Translations under genes and position numbers: made by a program
In this document: piece after piece, positions 23,692 to 34,010 of the stretch
Layout of the letters: every line of letters starts with the position of its first letter
Numbering within the stretch: position 1 is the first letter of the stretch
NCBI GenBank assembly: GCA_023525975.1
Contig: CM042034.1
Coordinates: forward strand, 131,501 to 195,500
Origin: Smallanthus sonchifolius
Taxonomy: Eukaryota > Streptophyta > Magnoliopsida > Asterales > Asteraceae
Length of the DNA stretch: 64,000 nucleotides
Reading direction: 5' to 3'
Notes under the pieces: model-generated
Databases searched by the model: none
What the model saw: the letters and a program-made list of their open reading frames with translations, nothing else
What the model was told of the DNA's origin: nothing

Positions 23692-26600
23692 TGTCACACC
23701 CCGACCGATGGCGGAATCATCGAGGCGGACATTAGAATGATTGTTCAAAAGCACATGATAACTAAAGGTTGCATAATTCATTAATTAAATTTAAAGACAC
23801 AAGTTCCAAATACAATACATTTCAAATAACCTAGTCTAGTTCAAAACATTGATTTATTTAACTAGGTCCATAGTCCTTAAGTGGAGAAATCTTCAGCAAA
23901 TAGTCACATATCCAAACCTGAAACATTATTTAAATCAAGTGTCAACTAAAAAGCTGGTGAGTACATAGGTTTAGAAATTTCGGTAAATAGTAGTATAAAT
24001 CGTTTTGCAACTCATTGTTTACCTTGTTAAACATAGCACATATGATGTAACATTTATTTAATCACAATTCAAACCGAGTTTGACGCGCTTGAACAGAGCA
24101 CAACAGCTAAGTCCGGTATGTTTGAATATAGTTACCCACTATATCCGATATGATTGAATATAACACGCGGTTATATCCGAGTATGCAGTAATAAACACCC
24201 TAACCGGGTGGGCTGGTCAGGCACAATAGATCTATCAATATTACAGTTGGTTGTCTTGTGTTTAAATGTATGTACATCCAAAGAATAAACATATAGTCTC
24301 ATGTATAACACGTACAAACAATGTGAGTAGCATGTATAATGTTTCACCCCAAAACGTATAAAAATGTAAAAATAGGGGCTATGTAACTCACCTGGCTAGC
24401 GGGCATTTTAATCCACGAGTGTAGGTGATAAGTATGTAGTTTATGCACGTTGTAATCCAATGTAATCGAATATGAAATCATGATTTGAGTTTGCCAAGAT
24501 GTGCATGTGTACAACCAGATAATCCTAATAAACAACCTTAAATAAGTATATGATATCAAGATATCGTGTTCCACGTGTGGTTGAGCTTTGTCGGTTCGTT
24601 AGAAAGTTATGACTCATCGATAATTATTGTTAGATTGTATAATATTCGTATGCAAGTAGAAATTCCAACAAATACGGTTTAATAAATTATACTTTGCTAA
24701 TATTAATTGTTCTCACTTGTACACGTGTAAAAAAAATATATATATATATATTCTTGCTTGTACATATATCTATATATATATATATATATATAAATGTTTA
24801 CCTATATATATATACTCGTAAGTAAAATGATCGTATATGACGTGCATAATTACGTTTGTAGCAAAAATATCCGATGTGTACATTGTAGATGTTTATTAAT
24901 CCGAATAAATGTAAATATTTTATAGACTCGAAGTAATAAGAAAAAAAATATATATATATATATGTTTGTATTGAATCATTTATTAAACCTTATAATATAT
25001 TGTATCCAAAAATATAATTAGTCTCGAATCGTAAGTGAATGTATAAGTATATACATACGTTTATTTATAAATCAGTGACGTGTTTTTCAATCGTTTATCC
25101 ATTTTAGAAAAATAGTCTCGTTACTTTATATATATTAACATTACGAATGCATTGCGAAAATACGTACATATATATATTCATTTCAACTTGTGTATCAAAG
25201 TATTTATTTATCGTTAATCAAAATTTACAGTTGTTATTATTATTATTATTTGAAATTTTTCGTACGATTTAAATAATCAAATTTACACAATAAACACACC
25301 AGAAACAATAATAACAATATTAGTTGTCGTATTTGTATATTCGTATTTTTGTATATGTATATATATATATATTTATGTATATTTATAAATATATTTATTT
25401 ATAGTCCAAATCTCGTGTCGTTTATCGTTAAACAACCAATATATTTATATTCATAAACATACATTTATTTGTCAATTCTTTCGATTCGCTTTGTTATTAA
25501 TTGTTCGGTTCATTTTAATATATTTATTACTTTTTATAACGTTAGTCGGGTTGTTTATCAAAGATCGATCGAACCACACGCGTTACACATATTATTTTAT
25601 AATAAAATATATAAATAAATAGCCGGGTATAACCGTTTTATAATAATACCACCAACTAAATTAACGATAATAAAAGATAGGATGAATGTGCTCACGTAAA
25701 TAGTCGAGGGAGAAGGTGACGGAGGTGACGTGTGACCCGGTTTCTTCGTTCGACGTCCCGTACCACCCGGTTAGCTCCCGAAATAACCCGTTTCTTTCGC
25801 GTAACCGTAACCCGGTACCCGTGAGTGAGAAATGAAGACCCGCAAAGGTTGGTTCTTGTTCCGAAAGACCCTTAAAGGTTGGTTCTTGTTCCGAAAGACC
25901 CGTAAAGGTGACGAAGGATCTCGGGGCTGTGACGGGTGAAGGTGGCGGCGTACGACGGTGGCTTTGGAGGTGGTGTAGAGCTGCTGTGGTGGCAAGTCGG
26001 GCTGTTGTTGTGGTTGTAAACGGGTGGCGGGAGAGGGGTTGGGCTGCTGTTGTTGCTGCCGAGAAGAACACAAGGGTGAGGTGGTTTCAGTTGGAGGTGC
26101 CGAGAGGGTGAAGTGGTAGTGGTGATGTACATGGGGTTGTTCCTGTGTTTGTAAACCGAAGGAGAAGGTTGAGAGTGTGTTTGGTGGTGTTGTGATGGCT
26201 ACCGTGAGAGAGAAAGCAAGGAGTCCGATGATGGTGTTGCTGTTTCTAATGAAACTAAGTAGGAAGCAATGGTGGTGAGGTGGGTTTCGGGTGAGAGAGG
26301 GAGCCGAATGAGAGAAAGGAGGGAGGGTGTGGGTGGTTGGTAGTGATCGATGGTGGATGGTGGTGGTGTTGGAGTGGTATAGCCGAGAGAAGAGGGAGAG
26401 AGTTCATGTATGCATGTATGTATATGGCTTATGGGTTGAGACAACATTGTCTCAAATATTGGGACACCAATTTACAAGGCAAAGTGATTTTTACTTTGTC
26501 GGCCGAGAGAAAAGCACGAGGGGGAGGGGGTAGGGTAGGGTAGTGTAGGGGAGGGTGTGGTGTTGGGTGTTCCCACTAGTACAAGCCCGGTATAATACCC

Positions 26601-27084
26601 GCTAAGTGTAACCCGGTTATCAATAGTCGTTATATTTCAGTAGGGTACATGTCGGGTATATATATAAAAAATATATATATAAGTTTAATAGTTTTGACAT
26701 AATACGAGTATGTGTAAAACACTTAGAATTAGTTTTTATATAGTTTGGTATTCTCAAAAAAAAAATAAAGAGAATGTTTTCGAGCGGTTTGTTTTATTAA
26801 ATTTTAAATATTTTTATAAGCTTAATAAATTATTTTATATAAATCAACTCATTTTTTTTTGTCAAATCATTTTATTTGTTTTCAAAGTCATTTATTTTTA
26901 TAAATTTTTTTTATAAATTTATAAAATTCGAATATTTTCATATTTAATTTAAAAACACATAATTTGAAATTTGTAAACACACCCTTTTGTATAAACTTGG
27001 TTAAATATACGTGTGCATATTTGGAATAAAATGTTGAAATTTTTACCTGTTAATATATTATAGCTGAAATTTCGAAATGTCACA
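23692..27084. mobile_element. Insertion C: solo-LTR-like element nested in B, TSD GATGG
   Basis: This 3393-bp insertion begins TGTCACACCCCGACC, ends ATGTCACA, and has GATGG on both sides (23687-23691 and 27085-27089). It shares internal phrases with A and the same AT-microsatellite-rich middle. The GC-rich 25.7-26.6 kb part reads as proline/serine-rich or glycine/tryptophan-rich in several frames, which looks like compositional bias rather than a gene. It is the youngest layer of this nest by position. Confidence 0.88.
25837..25908. repeat. 30-bp tandem repeat in insertion C
   Basis: Two full copies and one partial copy of a 30-base unit (GACCCGCAAAGGTTGGTTCT plus TGTTCCGAAA) are nearly identical. 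Confidence 0.85.
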
Positions 27085-28061
27085 GATGGTGACTGGATTG
27101 GGGTTCGATTAAACCAAAAACGTATGAACCTCATATATGGGTTCGTGTTTAATTCAGTGTTATGGATCCAAATTATCATAGGGTTTTTAATGAGTGACTG
27201 ATTACGAAGCCATTGATGTGGATCAATTTAATTTAAACGGGGTCTAGAATAGAATTCGATTAAACCGTATTTAGATGAACCCTAGGAATCGGTTCATGAC
27301 CAATTCAACATTGTAAGCCCAATTAACCATAGGGCTTTTGATTTAGGGACAGAAACGAAACTAGAAGTGTAATCAATTACCAGATTAGATGACAGATTGA
27401 TGGTGGTCGGCTAGAATGGTCTCCGAAGTCGCGTGGTTTAGTCTCCGGCGACACAGACCTCTTCTCTAAACGATTAGGCGTGTGCAACAGGTTCTTTGTG
27501 GTTCATTTGAGGTGTGCAGAGTAATTGATTGAGAAATAATTCACGAATTGATGTGCAATGGTGAGAAATAGTGATGAACTCGACGGTTAGGTCTTAATTA
27601 CGCATAATAGGTCTTAATTACGAATCATTGTCGGGTTTAAGGTGTTGATGGTGGTCGCTAATGACTGAAACGTGTACAACGGTTATCGAATCGACGAATT
27701 TCAGTTGTAGCATTCAAATTTGAGTCAAGAACAAGTGGGTTGACTTTCTAAGGTCAACAGAAATCAAAATTTAGCTATTTACAATTGTAGTGCCTCTGGT
27801 TTCTTGCATTAGGGTTTGAAACATGGCAGAATTGATCCCTGAGATTTGAACTTGGTTACTTAGGTTATGATTTGGTTAGGTTTGACTATTAAAAGTCAAT
27901 AGAAACCAACTATCGGTAAATTATATGATTGGTCCCTCCAATTTCATGCATGTGAGTTTGAAAGTAGGCAGGATTAGTCCCTGGGGTTTGAGTTAAGTTA
28001 ACTAGGTTAAGACTTAACTGGATTTGCTAACTGAGTTAACTGGAAAGTCCGGATTGTCACA

Positions 28062-28264
28062 GGTCTGACAACAGTCCCATCAACAAAACCAAGTTTGTTC
28101 TTAGCAGATAAGACAATGGACATGACACGTTTCCAGGATCCAAAAGAAGAGCCGTCAAATGTTTTAGAAACAAGTAAGAGACCCGGATGATCAGATGAAT
28201 GTAAGAACAAAGGATTAGAAGAATACATAGGAACAACAACTGCGGGATCAACAGTAGAAGGCAT
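28062..28264 (-). pseudogene. Copia gag, N-terminal part with start codon
   Basis: ATG at 28264-28262 starts MPSTVDPAVV..., followed by the conserved copia gag phrases HPGLLLVSKTFDGSSFGSWK and LSAKNKLGFVDGTVVRP. The frame then meets insertion B at the GGTCT duplication. The start lies about 340 bases downstream of the primer-binding site, behind a leader with hairpin repeats. Confidence 0.92.
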
Positions 28265-28289
28265 GAAAAGTAGAAAGAGAATGAAGATT

Positions 28290-28375
28290 GGAACAAGCGA
28301 ACTTGTTAAGTTCGCTGAGGAAAGGAACAGGCGAACTTAATAAGTTCGCCCGTAACAAACTATCGCGACAAGTTC
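28290..28375 (-). repeat. Hairpin repeats in the copia leader
   Basis: Copies of a 19-20 base palindrome (GCGAACTTAATAAGTTCGC, AGCGAACTTGTTAAGTTCGC and a half copy CGACAAGTTCGCC) lie between primer-binding site and gag start. The same palindrome occurs in both LTRs. Confidence 0.85.
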
Positions 28376-28605
28376 GCCTGCATGAACAGAAAAACGTAAA
28401 ATCGATCCAGAAATCATCATAACTCAAAATCAGAGATGTATATGAAGAAATCCAACCGTAGGAATGATTAGAAACAAAAAAACAAAGGTTTTGAACGGAT
28501 CAAAACAGGAAACAACCCCCAATTGACACAAAAAATGAGAAAACAAATGAAACAACAAAGAAAGAGTGCGGAAAAAGAAGAAAAATCACAGAATCGAGCA
28601 TATAT

Positions 28606-28617
28606 GCTCTGATACCA
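28606..28617 (-). promoter_or_regulatory. Primer-binding site (tRNA-iMet) of the copia element
   Basis: TGGTATCAGAGC on the minus strand directly follows the CA end of the 5' LTR and complements the initiator Met tRNA 3' end. Confidence 0.92.
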
Positions 28618-28786
28618 TGTTATGATATCGAGAAAGAAAATTGAGAGAGAATAATTGAGGGTAAAACCGATATGAATTGATTGATAACTTGAATAATGTT
28701 ACAAAGAAGCTATTTATAGACAAAGCTAACAAATTACTTAAGTTCGCCCCTATACTAAACAAGCGAACTTAGTAAGTTCGCTAACA
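28618..28786 (-). repeat. 5' LTR of the copia element (169 bp)
   Basis: On the minus strand it runs TGTTAGCGAACTTACTAAG ... GATATCATAACA, with a TCTATAAATAGC TATA box. It matches the 3' LTR apart from two missing internal segments. Confidence 0.92.
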
Positions 28787-29298
28787 TGGGCATATTACAT
28801 GAAAGAATCAGTACTAACGACAAATTTCAAAATTTGTGGCAGTCTCTTTTGTCTTGGAACACCATTACGAAACATATGTTGAAAATCATAATATCATTAA
28901 AATGAAGTATATGTTTGAACTTAAAATAAAGTTGAAAAGGTTAAAATAAGCATTAAGACATCATCAATCGTTATACCAAAAACACAAATTTCATGTAGCA
29001 ACAACCTAAAGCCCAATGATGCAACCTAACGTAAAATCAAAAACAAACTTGGACGAGAAAAATAAGACATGAAAATGATTTTACCAAACCAATGGTATAT
29101 TCTTTTTATCCGTACATAAAAATAAAAATAATGTTTTTCAATCGCAGAGCAGAAAGAATACCCCCTTCCTTTCGTCTTTTGCTTTAGATTCTCTTTCTCA
29201 ATCATCTGATTTCAAAATTTCAGATTCTCGATCTCTGCACGCACACTTGTTATGTTAACTATTATTTATTTTTTAATTTTTAATTTGTGCCTGCGCAG
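28787..29298. other. Region between the copia element and the ALFIN-LIKE pseudogene
   Basis: No coding segment is recognised. The CT-rich part at 29150-29245 resembles a plant 5' UTR, but the first exon expected for an ALFIN-LIKE gene is not here. Confidence 0.45.
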
Positions 29299-29925
29299 AT
29301 GTGGATGAATTCTATGCCCAGGTAGGTACTTCAGTTTTTCATATCTGCAGATAGAATTTACAAGTTAGAAATTGAAATCTAGACTAGACTATAGTATTTT
29401 AAACAGCGTTTGTTTTTATTACAAAGTAGAATAGAATGCATTAGGTAGGAAGATCTGAAAAAGTTTATTAGCCAAATGGAATGGTTTCCTTTGTGTGGTG
29501 TGGAGTCTTTATGGGCATCCTAATGAAAGTGCCAGCAGAAGAAGTTCCGCCAGAGCTTCCCTAGCCAACTCTTGGAATAAACTTTGCAAGAGATGGCATG
29601 AACCGCAAAGACTGTTGGCTGCTCTCTATCTTGGGATTGGAGTATAATAATCCAAGTACTCTCATCTAACCCTAATTGATAATACTTATGGGGGTAATCA
29701 ACATGAAATAAATTCAATTCAAAAGTGAGACAAGGAAGACTTTACTACCAGTTTTAATGTTGAACCTGATACACTATACTTCAGTTTTGATGATCTTTGT
29801 TTTTGTCTCATTTCATTTAATGCTCAACAGGAAACGTCTGTTTAGCATGATTAATGATAGTGTTTGAAGTTGTAGCAGAAAGGAAACCCTTAAAAGACAA
29901 GCCTAGTGCTGCAGAAAAACAGAGT
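29299..29925 (+). pseudogene. ALFIN-LIKE PHD-finger protein pseudogene (partial)
   Basis: Three separated pieces match the plant-specific ALFIN-LIKE family of H3K4me3-binding nuclear proteins, in the right order and strand. 29299-29321 encodes DVDEFYAQ between a CAG acceptor and a GTAGGT donor. About 29525-29640 encodes KVPAEEVPPELP, a stop where Glu is expected, then PTLGINFARDGMNRKDCWLLS. About 29830-29920 encodes KRLFSMIND, then, after a deletion, FEVVAERKPLKDKPS. The first exon (with RTVEEVF), the middle segment with AFYFGARF, and the C-terminal PHD finger are absent. Retained splice signals show that this is a decayed duplicate or captured gene piece, not a processed copy. Confidence 0.8.
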
Positions 29926-30369
29926 ATTAGAAGTTCTTTATGCTACTATATATAAGATTCTGTTTAATTTCATTTAGCTTTAGTTGCATGTGGTTTCTAG
30001 TATGAAGTGGAAGAGTAGCTTTCAATCTTACCTTTATGGATAACATATAATTATCCCTACCGATAACTCTGTACATTTGTTTGTATAAAAAGTACAACCA
30101 TTGAATTGATTGAGTCAAGATGTTTATGGCTTATATAACTGTGATTTCAATCTGTCCTAAAATAATCTTTTAATACAGTATGAAGAAAAACAGAGTATTA
30201 GAAATTCGTAATGGATACACTTTTCAGCTAACTTTGTATAAAACATTGTAAATGCAATTTCAGATGGTAAAATAAGAAATTATAATTATTTGAGATCAAC
30301 TTAGTCCTCAAGACATATTAGCATAAGAAGGTTGGATTTTAAATTATCACCAAGTAGACTAAAGCCAAA

Positions 30370-30690
30370 TCTATACTATATAATAAATAAAAGTTTCTCA
30401 ATGTCACGTGTTGCCTTCATATTCGTTCTTATAAATTTTTTTCCGCGTCTCTCTCTTAATAAATACACTTTCATATTTTTAATAATAATATATTTTTAAA
30501 CAAACTATTAATTATACTAATAAAATACATTTATTTTAAATTATCTCATATTATAAGAAACTTTGAAATATAATTACTTAACTTATGTTTTCAATCAAAT
30601 AATAAATGGAAGTCAAATTACATTGAATAATATTTAATGTATTTTTGAAACTCAATTTATATTTATATATATATATATATATATGGATGC
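30370..30690 (+). mobile_element. Helitron-type 5' end, 3' end not found
   Basis: Starts TCTATACTATATAATAAA directly after a host A, then a phrase resembling TTTCTCAATGTCACGTGT and a CTCTCTCTTAATAAATACA phrase, all shared with the Helitron-like elements at 52.6 and 57.26 kb. No CACGGG hairpin or CTRR end follows. An AT microsatellite and unrelated sequence start near 30.66 kb, so the copy looks truncated. Confidence 0.65.
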
Positions 30691-31165
30691 ATTCTTTTAA
30701 GAACCATTGTAAAGTTGAGAACCACTATAAAACTTGTACATTATGCTTCAAATATGTTTTATTAGTTAGTTAGTTTTTATTAAATGTAAAGGACAAGATT
30801 AGTAGCAAAATCGATGGCAGAAGGATGTAGGGTTTCGATCTCCGACCATATGGATTTATGAAATACAAGAATATATGAATTGGTGAAATTGTTTCTTCGA
30901 AAGTTTGTTACTACTAGACTGGTCAATTTGAACACAGCCAAACAACCGCCTGCTCCTGTTTTAACTCCAATCTTTTCAAGGCTCGGTAATCCATCAAAGA
31001 GGGATTTGGAGAAAAAGGGTAGGAGATCGGTAGTAGTGGGAACGTGGGTAAGAAAGTACCATATTGCCCTTATTAATTTCTTAAACTAAATAATTATTAA
31101 AATTTGAGAAAGAATGCAAATGCTTCTTAACATTTTTTAGTTCTCATATGAATAGCCCTCTCTCT
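30690..31165. other. Possible small inverted-end transposon with unknown interior
   Basis: GCATTCTTTTAAGAACC near 30.69 kb and, inverted, GGTTCTTAA-like and GAATGCAAATGCTTCTTAA phrases near 31.11-31.14 kb suggest terminal inverted repeats. The interior contains a 69-codon frame (30880-31089) including PVLTPIFSRLGNPSKRDLEK that I do not recognise. Whether this is a captured exon is unclear. Confidence 0.35.
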
Positions 31166-32085
31166 CTATATATATATATATATGAATGGTTATAATAAAA
31201 ACCTTGTTAAGTTAAAAAAATATTGCAAACCTCATCTCAACCATTTATTTATTATCATCAATGGATGAGATTTAATCTTGCAAAAATGTAACTTCGAAAT
31301 AATATTTTAAGCATAAAAAAAGTACAAAAAGGGTAAAATGGTAAAATTGTGGATATAATTTTTGTTTTCTCTCTTCTGACAAATCAAATAAGAATTGAAG
31401 ATTTTTTATATTCTCTCTCCTCTGTTCTAGTCAAATCCTTTAACTAATGTTTAGATTCATAAAAATTCAAAAGTTAAATTTTAGAATTAATTAGATACAA
31501 AATAAAAGTGAACGACATTTGATTTAGTAATGTATTCAATAACGTTACATATGTAACTAAAGAATACTTTTTATAACCAACAGATCATGTATGGTTGTGT
31601 AACAATTACATTAGATATGTAACTATAGTTGTTATATATGTAAAGAAAGGAGACCCACAACCAATAGGTGGTGGGTTTAAAACTCATTTACTACACAATA
31701 AATATAAAATTTAGTCTTTCAAATGGAGGTTACATATATAAATTTCATATTTTTGTTCAAATAATTTGTTACAGTTTTAAAACATATGTAACTAAGAAAA
31801 GGTAACATATGTAACTAATGGGTAAAATTAAAACCAATAAAATAAAGAATACAACAAGATTAGGCAAACGACAAATATCTAAACACATGTTACGTAAAAG
31901 ATACTACATATGTAAATAGCAACTTTTTACGTATGTAAAATCAAAATGTTACATATGTAAAATCAATTTAAATATGTAAAATATTGATTGTTTTATATGT
32001 TACAAATTTACTAAAAAGAAATCAACTGGTTAGCATCCAGAACAATGATTCATCCGTCTCTCGCTTTAAACATAGCAGGTTCAAC
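31166..32085. repeat. AT-rich DNA with TTACATATGTAA palindromes
   Basis: GTTACATATGTAAC-type palindromes and half-palindromes recur between about 31.54 and 32.0 kb. No gene is visible. The word family is the same as at 4.2-5.0 kb. Confidence 0.6.
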
Positions 32086-32088
32086 ATC

Positions 32089-32328
32089 CTAAACAGACAA
32101 TACTACACCATTTGTGCAATCTAAACAATAATGTAAACCTAATGCCGAAAAGAAAATCACCCCAGGCTCGCTACCATCCGAAATAAAAATCCTCATGGTA
32201 TAATCAGTCCCATTGCATCCAGGCATTGCAAAGATTACTCCATCTGCTCCAATGCCAAAGTTGCGGTCACATAACTTAACCGCTTGCTCCGGTGTCACTA
32301 TGGGCTCCATCGAATCAAGATTGTTAAC
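32089..32328 (-). pseudogene. Diaminopimelate epimerase (DAPF) gene fragment
   Basis: The frame encodes EPIVTPEQAVKLCDRNFGIG followed by ADGVIFAMPG and YTMRIFISDGSEP, a clear match to plant plastid DapF, which interconverts LL- and meso-diaminopimelate in lysine synthesis. It keeps the first active-site region (Cys in KLCDRNFG is conserved) but runs into unrelated sequence right after SDGSEP, where the family continues MCGNG with a catalytic Cys. A CAG-like acceptor (TTAG at 32330) precedes it. An upstream open stretch (about 32827-32727, with NFVVVDHNIFW) ends at a GTGAGT donor and is in frame with it, but I do not recognise it. Two-thirds of the enzyme is missing, so this is non-functional. 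Confidence 0.75.
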
Positions 32329-32829
32329 CTAACCAGAAACAAATTCTGTGTAAAATCAGACAATACTACACTAATGCTTTTTAAACACACAAATATTAAA
32401 TTTAAATACAAATCGTCTATATCCCTATGACTTGAACCTTAAATTGCTTTTAAAACACACTTGATACTTTTCAAACAACCTAGGCATAATGGAGATTTAT
32501 TCGAAATCCAAAAGGATATCAACAAAACCTAATATACGTGACGAATCATATAAGATCCAGTTTTATTTATGCAACAAAAATCCCATCGCCAACCAAAATT
32601 TCACCTACCGAAGCAGATCGATGAAAAATCATATCGGATCTATAACAAGCCCTAAAATTTGATGATTCGGTTCCAAATTGAAGGGGGAAAAATGGATATC
32701 TGAACTATAAAGATCCGTAGACTCACAGTAAAGTCGATGTCGGGGTGATCGGAGCTCCAGAAAATATTATGATCGACGACAACAAAGTTGCCCGAAACTG
32801 TATCACCTTCGTAGAGTACATACTCGTTT

Positions 32830-33370
32830 TAATGAAGAAGTCCGCTTTCTCTTTGATCGAGGAATGATGTCTGCGAGAGATTTAAGGATGAGATACGGAG
32901 AATCGATGAATTTGGGTATGTGAATTCTGTACTCTCATGTGAGAGAGATAAACTAGAATGGAAAGTAGGTGAAAGAAAATAGCAAAAGGTGAAATGATAC
33001 ATCGATATCACAAAACTAGATATCTCAATATAAGTTGAAATTACTAATTTATCATTTCTATTAAAATAATAAAGAGACATGTGGAGCAATGTAGGCCAAG
33101 TATTTAAGTTTGTAAGGTTTTTGCAAGTGAGGTGGGTTTTTATTCTACCATTCCCCTATATATATGGTAGGGTTCAAATGCTAACCTTATTTTATAAGAT
33201 AACTATGATAACCATATATCCATCATTGATTGAGTTTGAACAATGGTTGATTTCATTTAATAACAAGTTTTTAATTATTAAAAGAAAAACTAATTATATT
33301 TAATGCAAAAAGATAATTTGGGTAAAACAATATAATTTAATTTAGATAGTCATTAATTAGTCTAAACTCT
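32830..33370. other. Intergenic, nothing recognised
   Basis: AT-rich sequence without gene, terminal repeats or hairpins that I could identify. Confidence 0.5.
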
Positions 33371-34010
33371 CTCTTCTATCATTTCAAACTTAATAACTAA
33401 AACCCATAAAAATTAATTTAAAACAAAAAAGATTCAATAATTTTTTTTAATTTTACATTATAATCATAAAAAAAATAGCCTAATGCAACTTTTTTTATCA
33501 GAAAAACGTTGCATTAGGTAAAGTTGCATTAGATATAGTGCAACTTTTTGTTACCTAGTGCAACTGTTTTTTCAAAGAGTTGCATCCTAAAAAAGGTTGC
33601 ATTTGAAAAAAAAATAGTTGCATCAGTAACAACAAAGGTTGCATTAGGTCTAATGCAACTTCACCTAATGTAACGTTTTTTCTGATAAAAAAAGTTGCAT
33701 TAGGCTCATTTTTTAGAACATAAAATTCAAGTCAAAGTTTGTTACATATACATACTAACCGTGTTACATATACGTACCAACCGTGTTACATATACGTACC
33801 ACACTCTCTCTCATACCATTTCAAACTTAATAACTAAAAACCCATAAAAATTACTTTAAAGCCAAAAAGATCAATAAATTTTTTTAGTTTTACATTACAA
33901 TTATACAAAAAAAAAATGTTATAACATAAAATCCAAGTCAAAGTTTATTACACATACATACCAACTGTGTTACATATACATATCAACGGTGTTACATATA
34001 CGTACTAGAA
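33371..34010. repeat. Tandem duplication, one copy holding a 57-bp-arm hairpin insertion
   Basis: A unit containing CATTTCAAACTTAATAACTA and CCCATAAAAATTA occurs at 33371-33478 and again at about 33805-33925. Each copy is followed by AACATAAAAT, CAAGTCAAAGTTT and GTGTTACATATACGTA phrases. Between unit body and tail of the first copy lies a foldback (33478-33704) whose 56-57-base arms, rich in TTGCATTAGG, are almost perfect complements. The second copy lacks it. Confidence 0.8.

Larger units (their letters stand above)
21813..28061. mobile_element. Insertion B: solo-LTR-like element, TSD GGTCT, carrying insertion C
   Basis: It begins TGTCACACCCCC, ends TTGTCACA, and is flanked by GGTCT at 21808-21812 and 28062-28066, within the copia gag codons for VVRPTY. 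After removing insertion C it is about 2.85 kb, close in size to insertion A. No gag, pol or second LTR is visible. It has the same general layout as A and C, but its first 100 bases differ clearly, suggesting a sister family. Confidence 0.85.
15790..28786 (-). mobile_element. Ty1/copia retrotransposon, defective and split by nested insertions
   Basis: The element lies on the minus strand, with LTRs at 28618-28786 (5') and 15790-16056 (3'). A tRNA-iMet primer-binding site directly abuts the 5' LTR, and a G-rich polypurine tract (GAGGGGGG on the minus strand) abuts the 3' LTR. Gag starts at 28264, followed by protease, integrase and RNase H. Gag is interrupted by insertions at 21813-28061 and 18941-21722; without them the element is about 4 kb. 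Most of the reverse transcriptase is deleted. The flanks (TACGT left, TGGGC right) do not form a target-site duplication. The short LTRs and iMet primer suit several copia lineages, and I do not assign one. Confidence 0.93.

Noticed and set aside
25661..26570. Several overlapping open frames rich in Pro, Ser, Thr or Gly in insertion C
   Set aside because: They occur in many frames at once in a GC- and repeat-biased stretch of an LTR-like element, with no domain, conserved start or splice context.
30880..31089. 69-codon frame with PVLTPIFSRLGNPSKRD
   Set aside because: I know of no family match, and it lies within a probable small transposon; kept only as an unexplained stretch.
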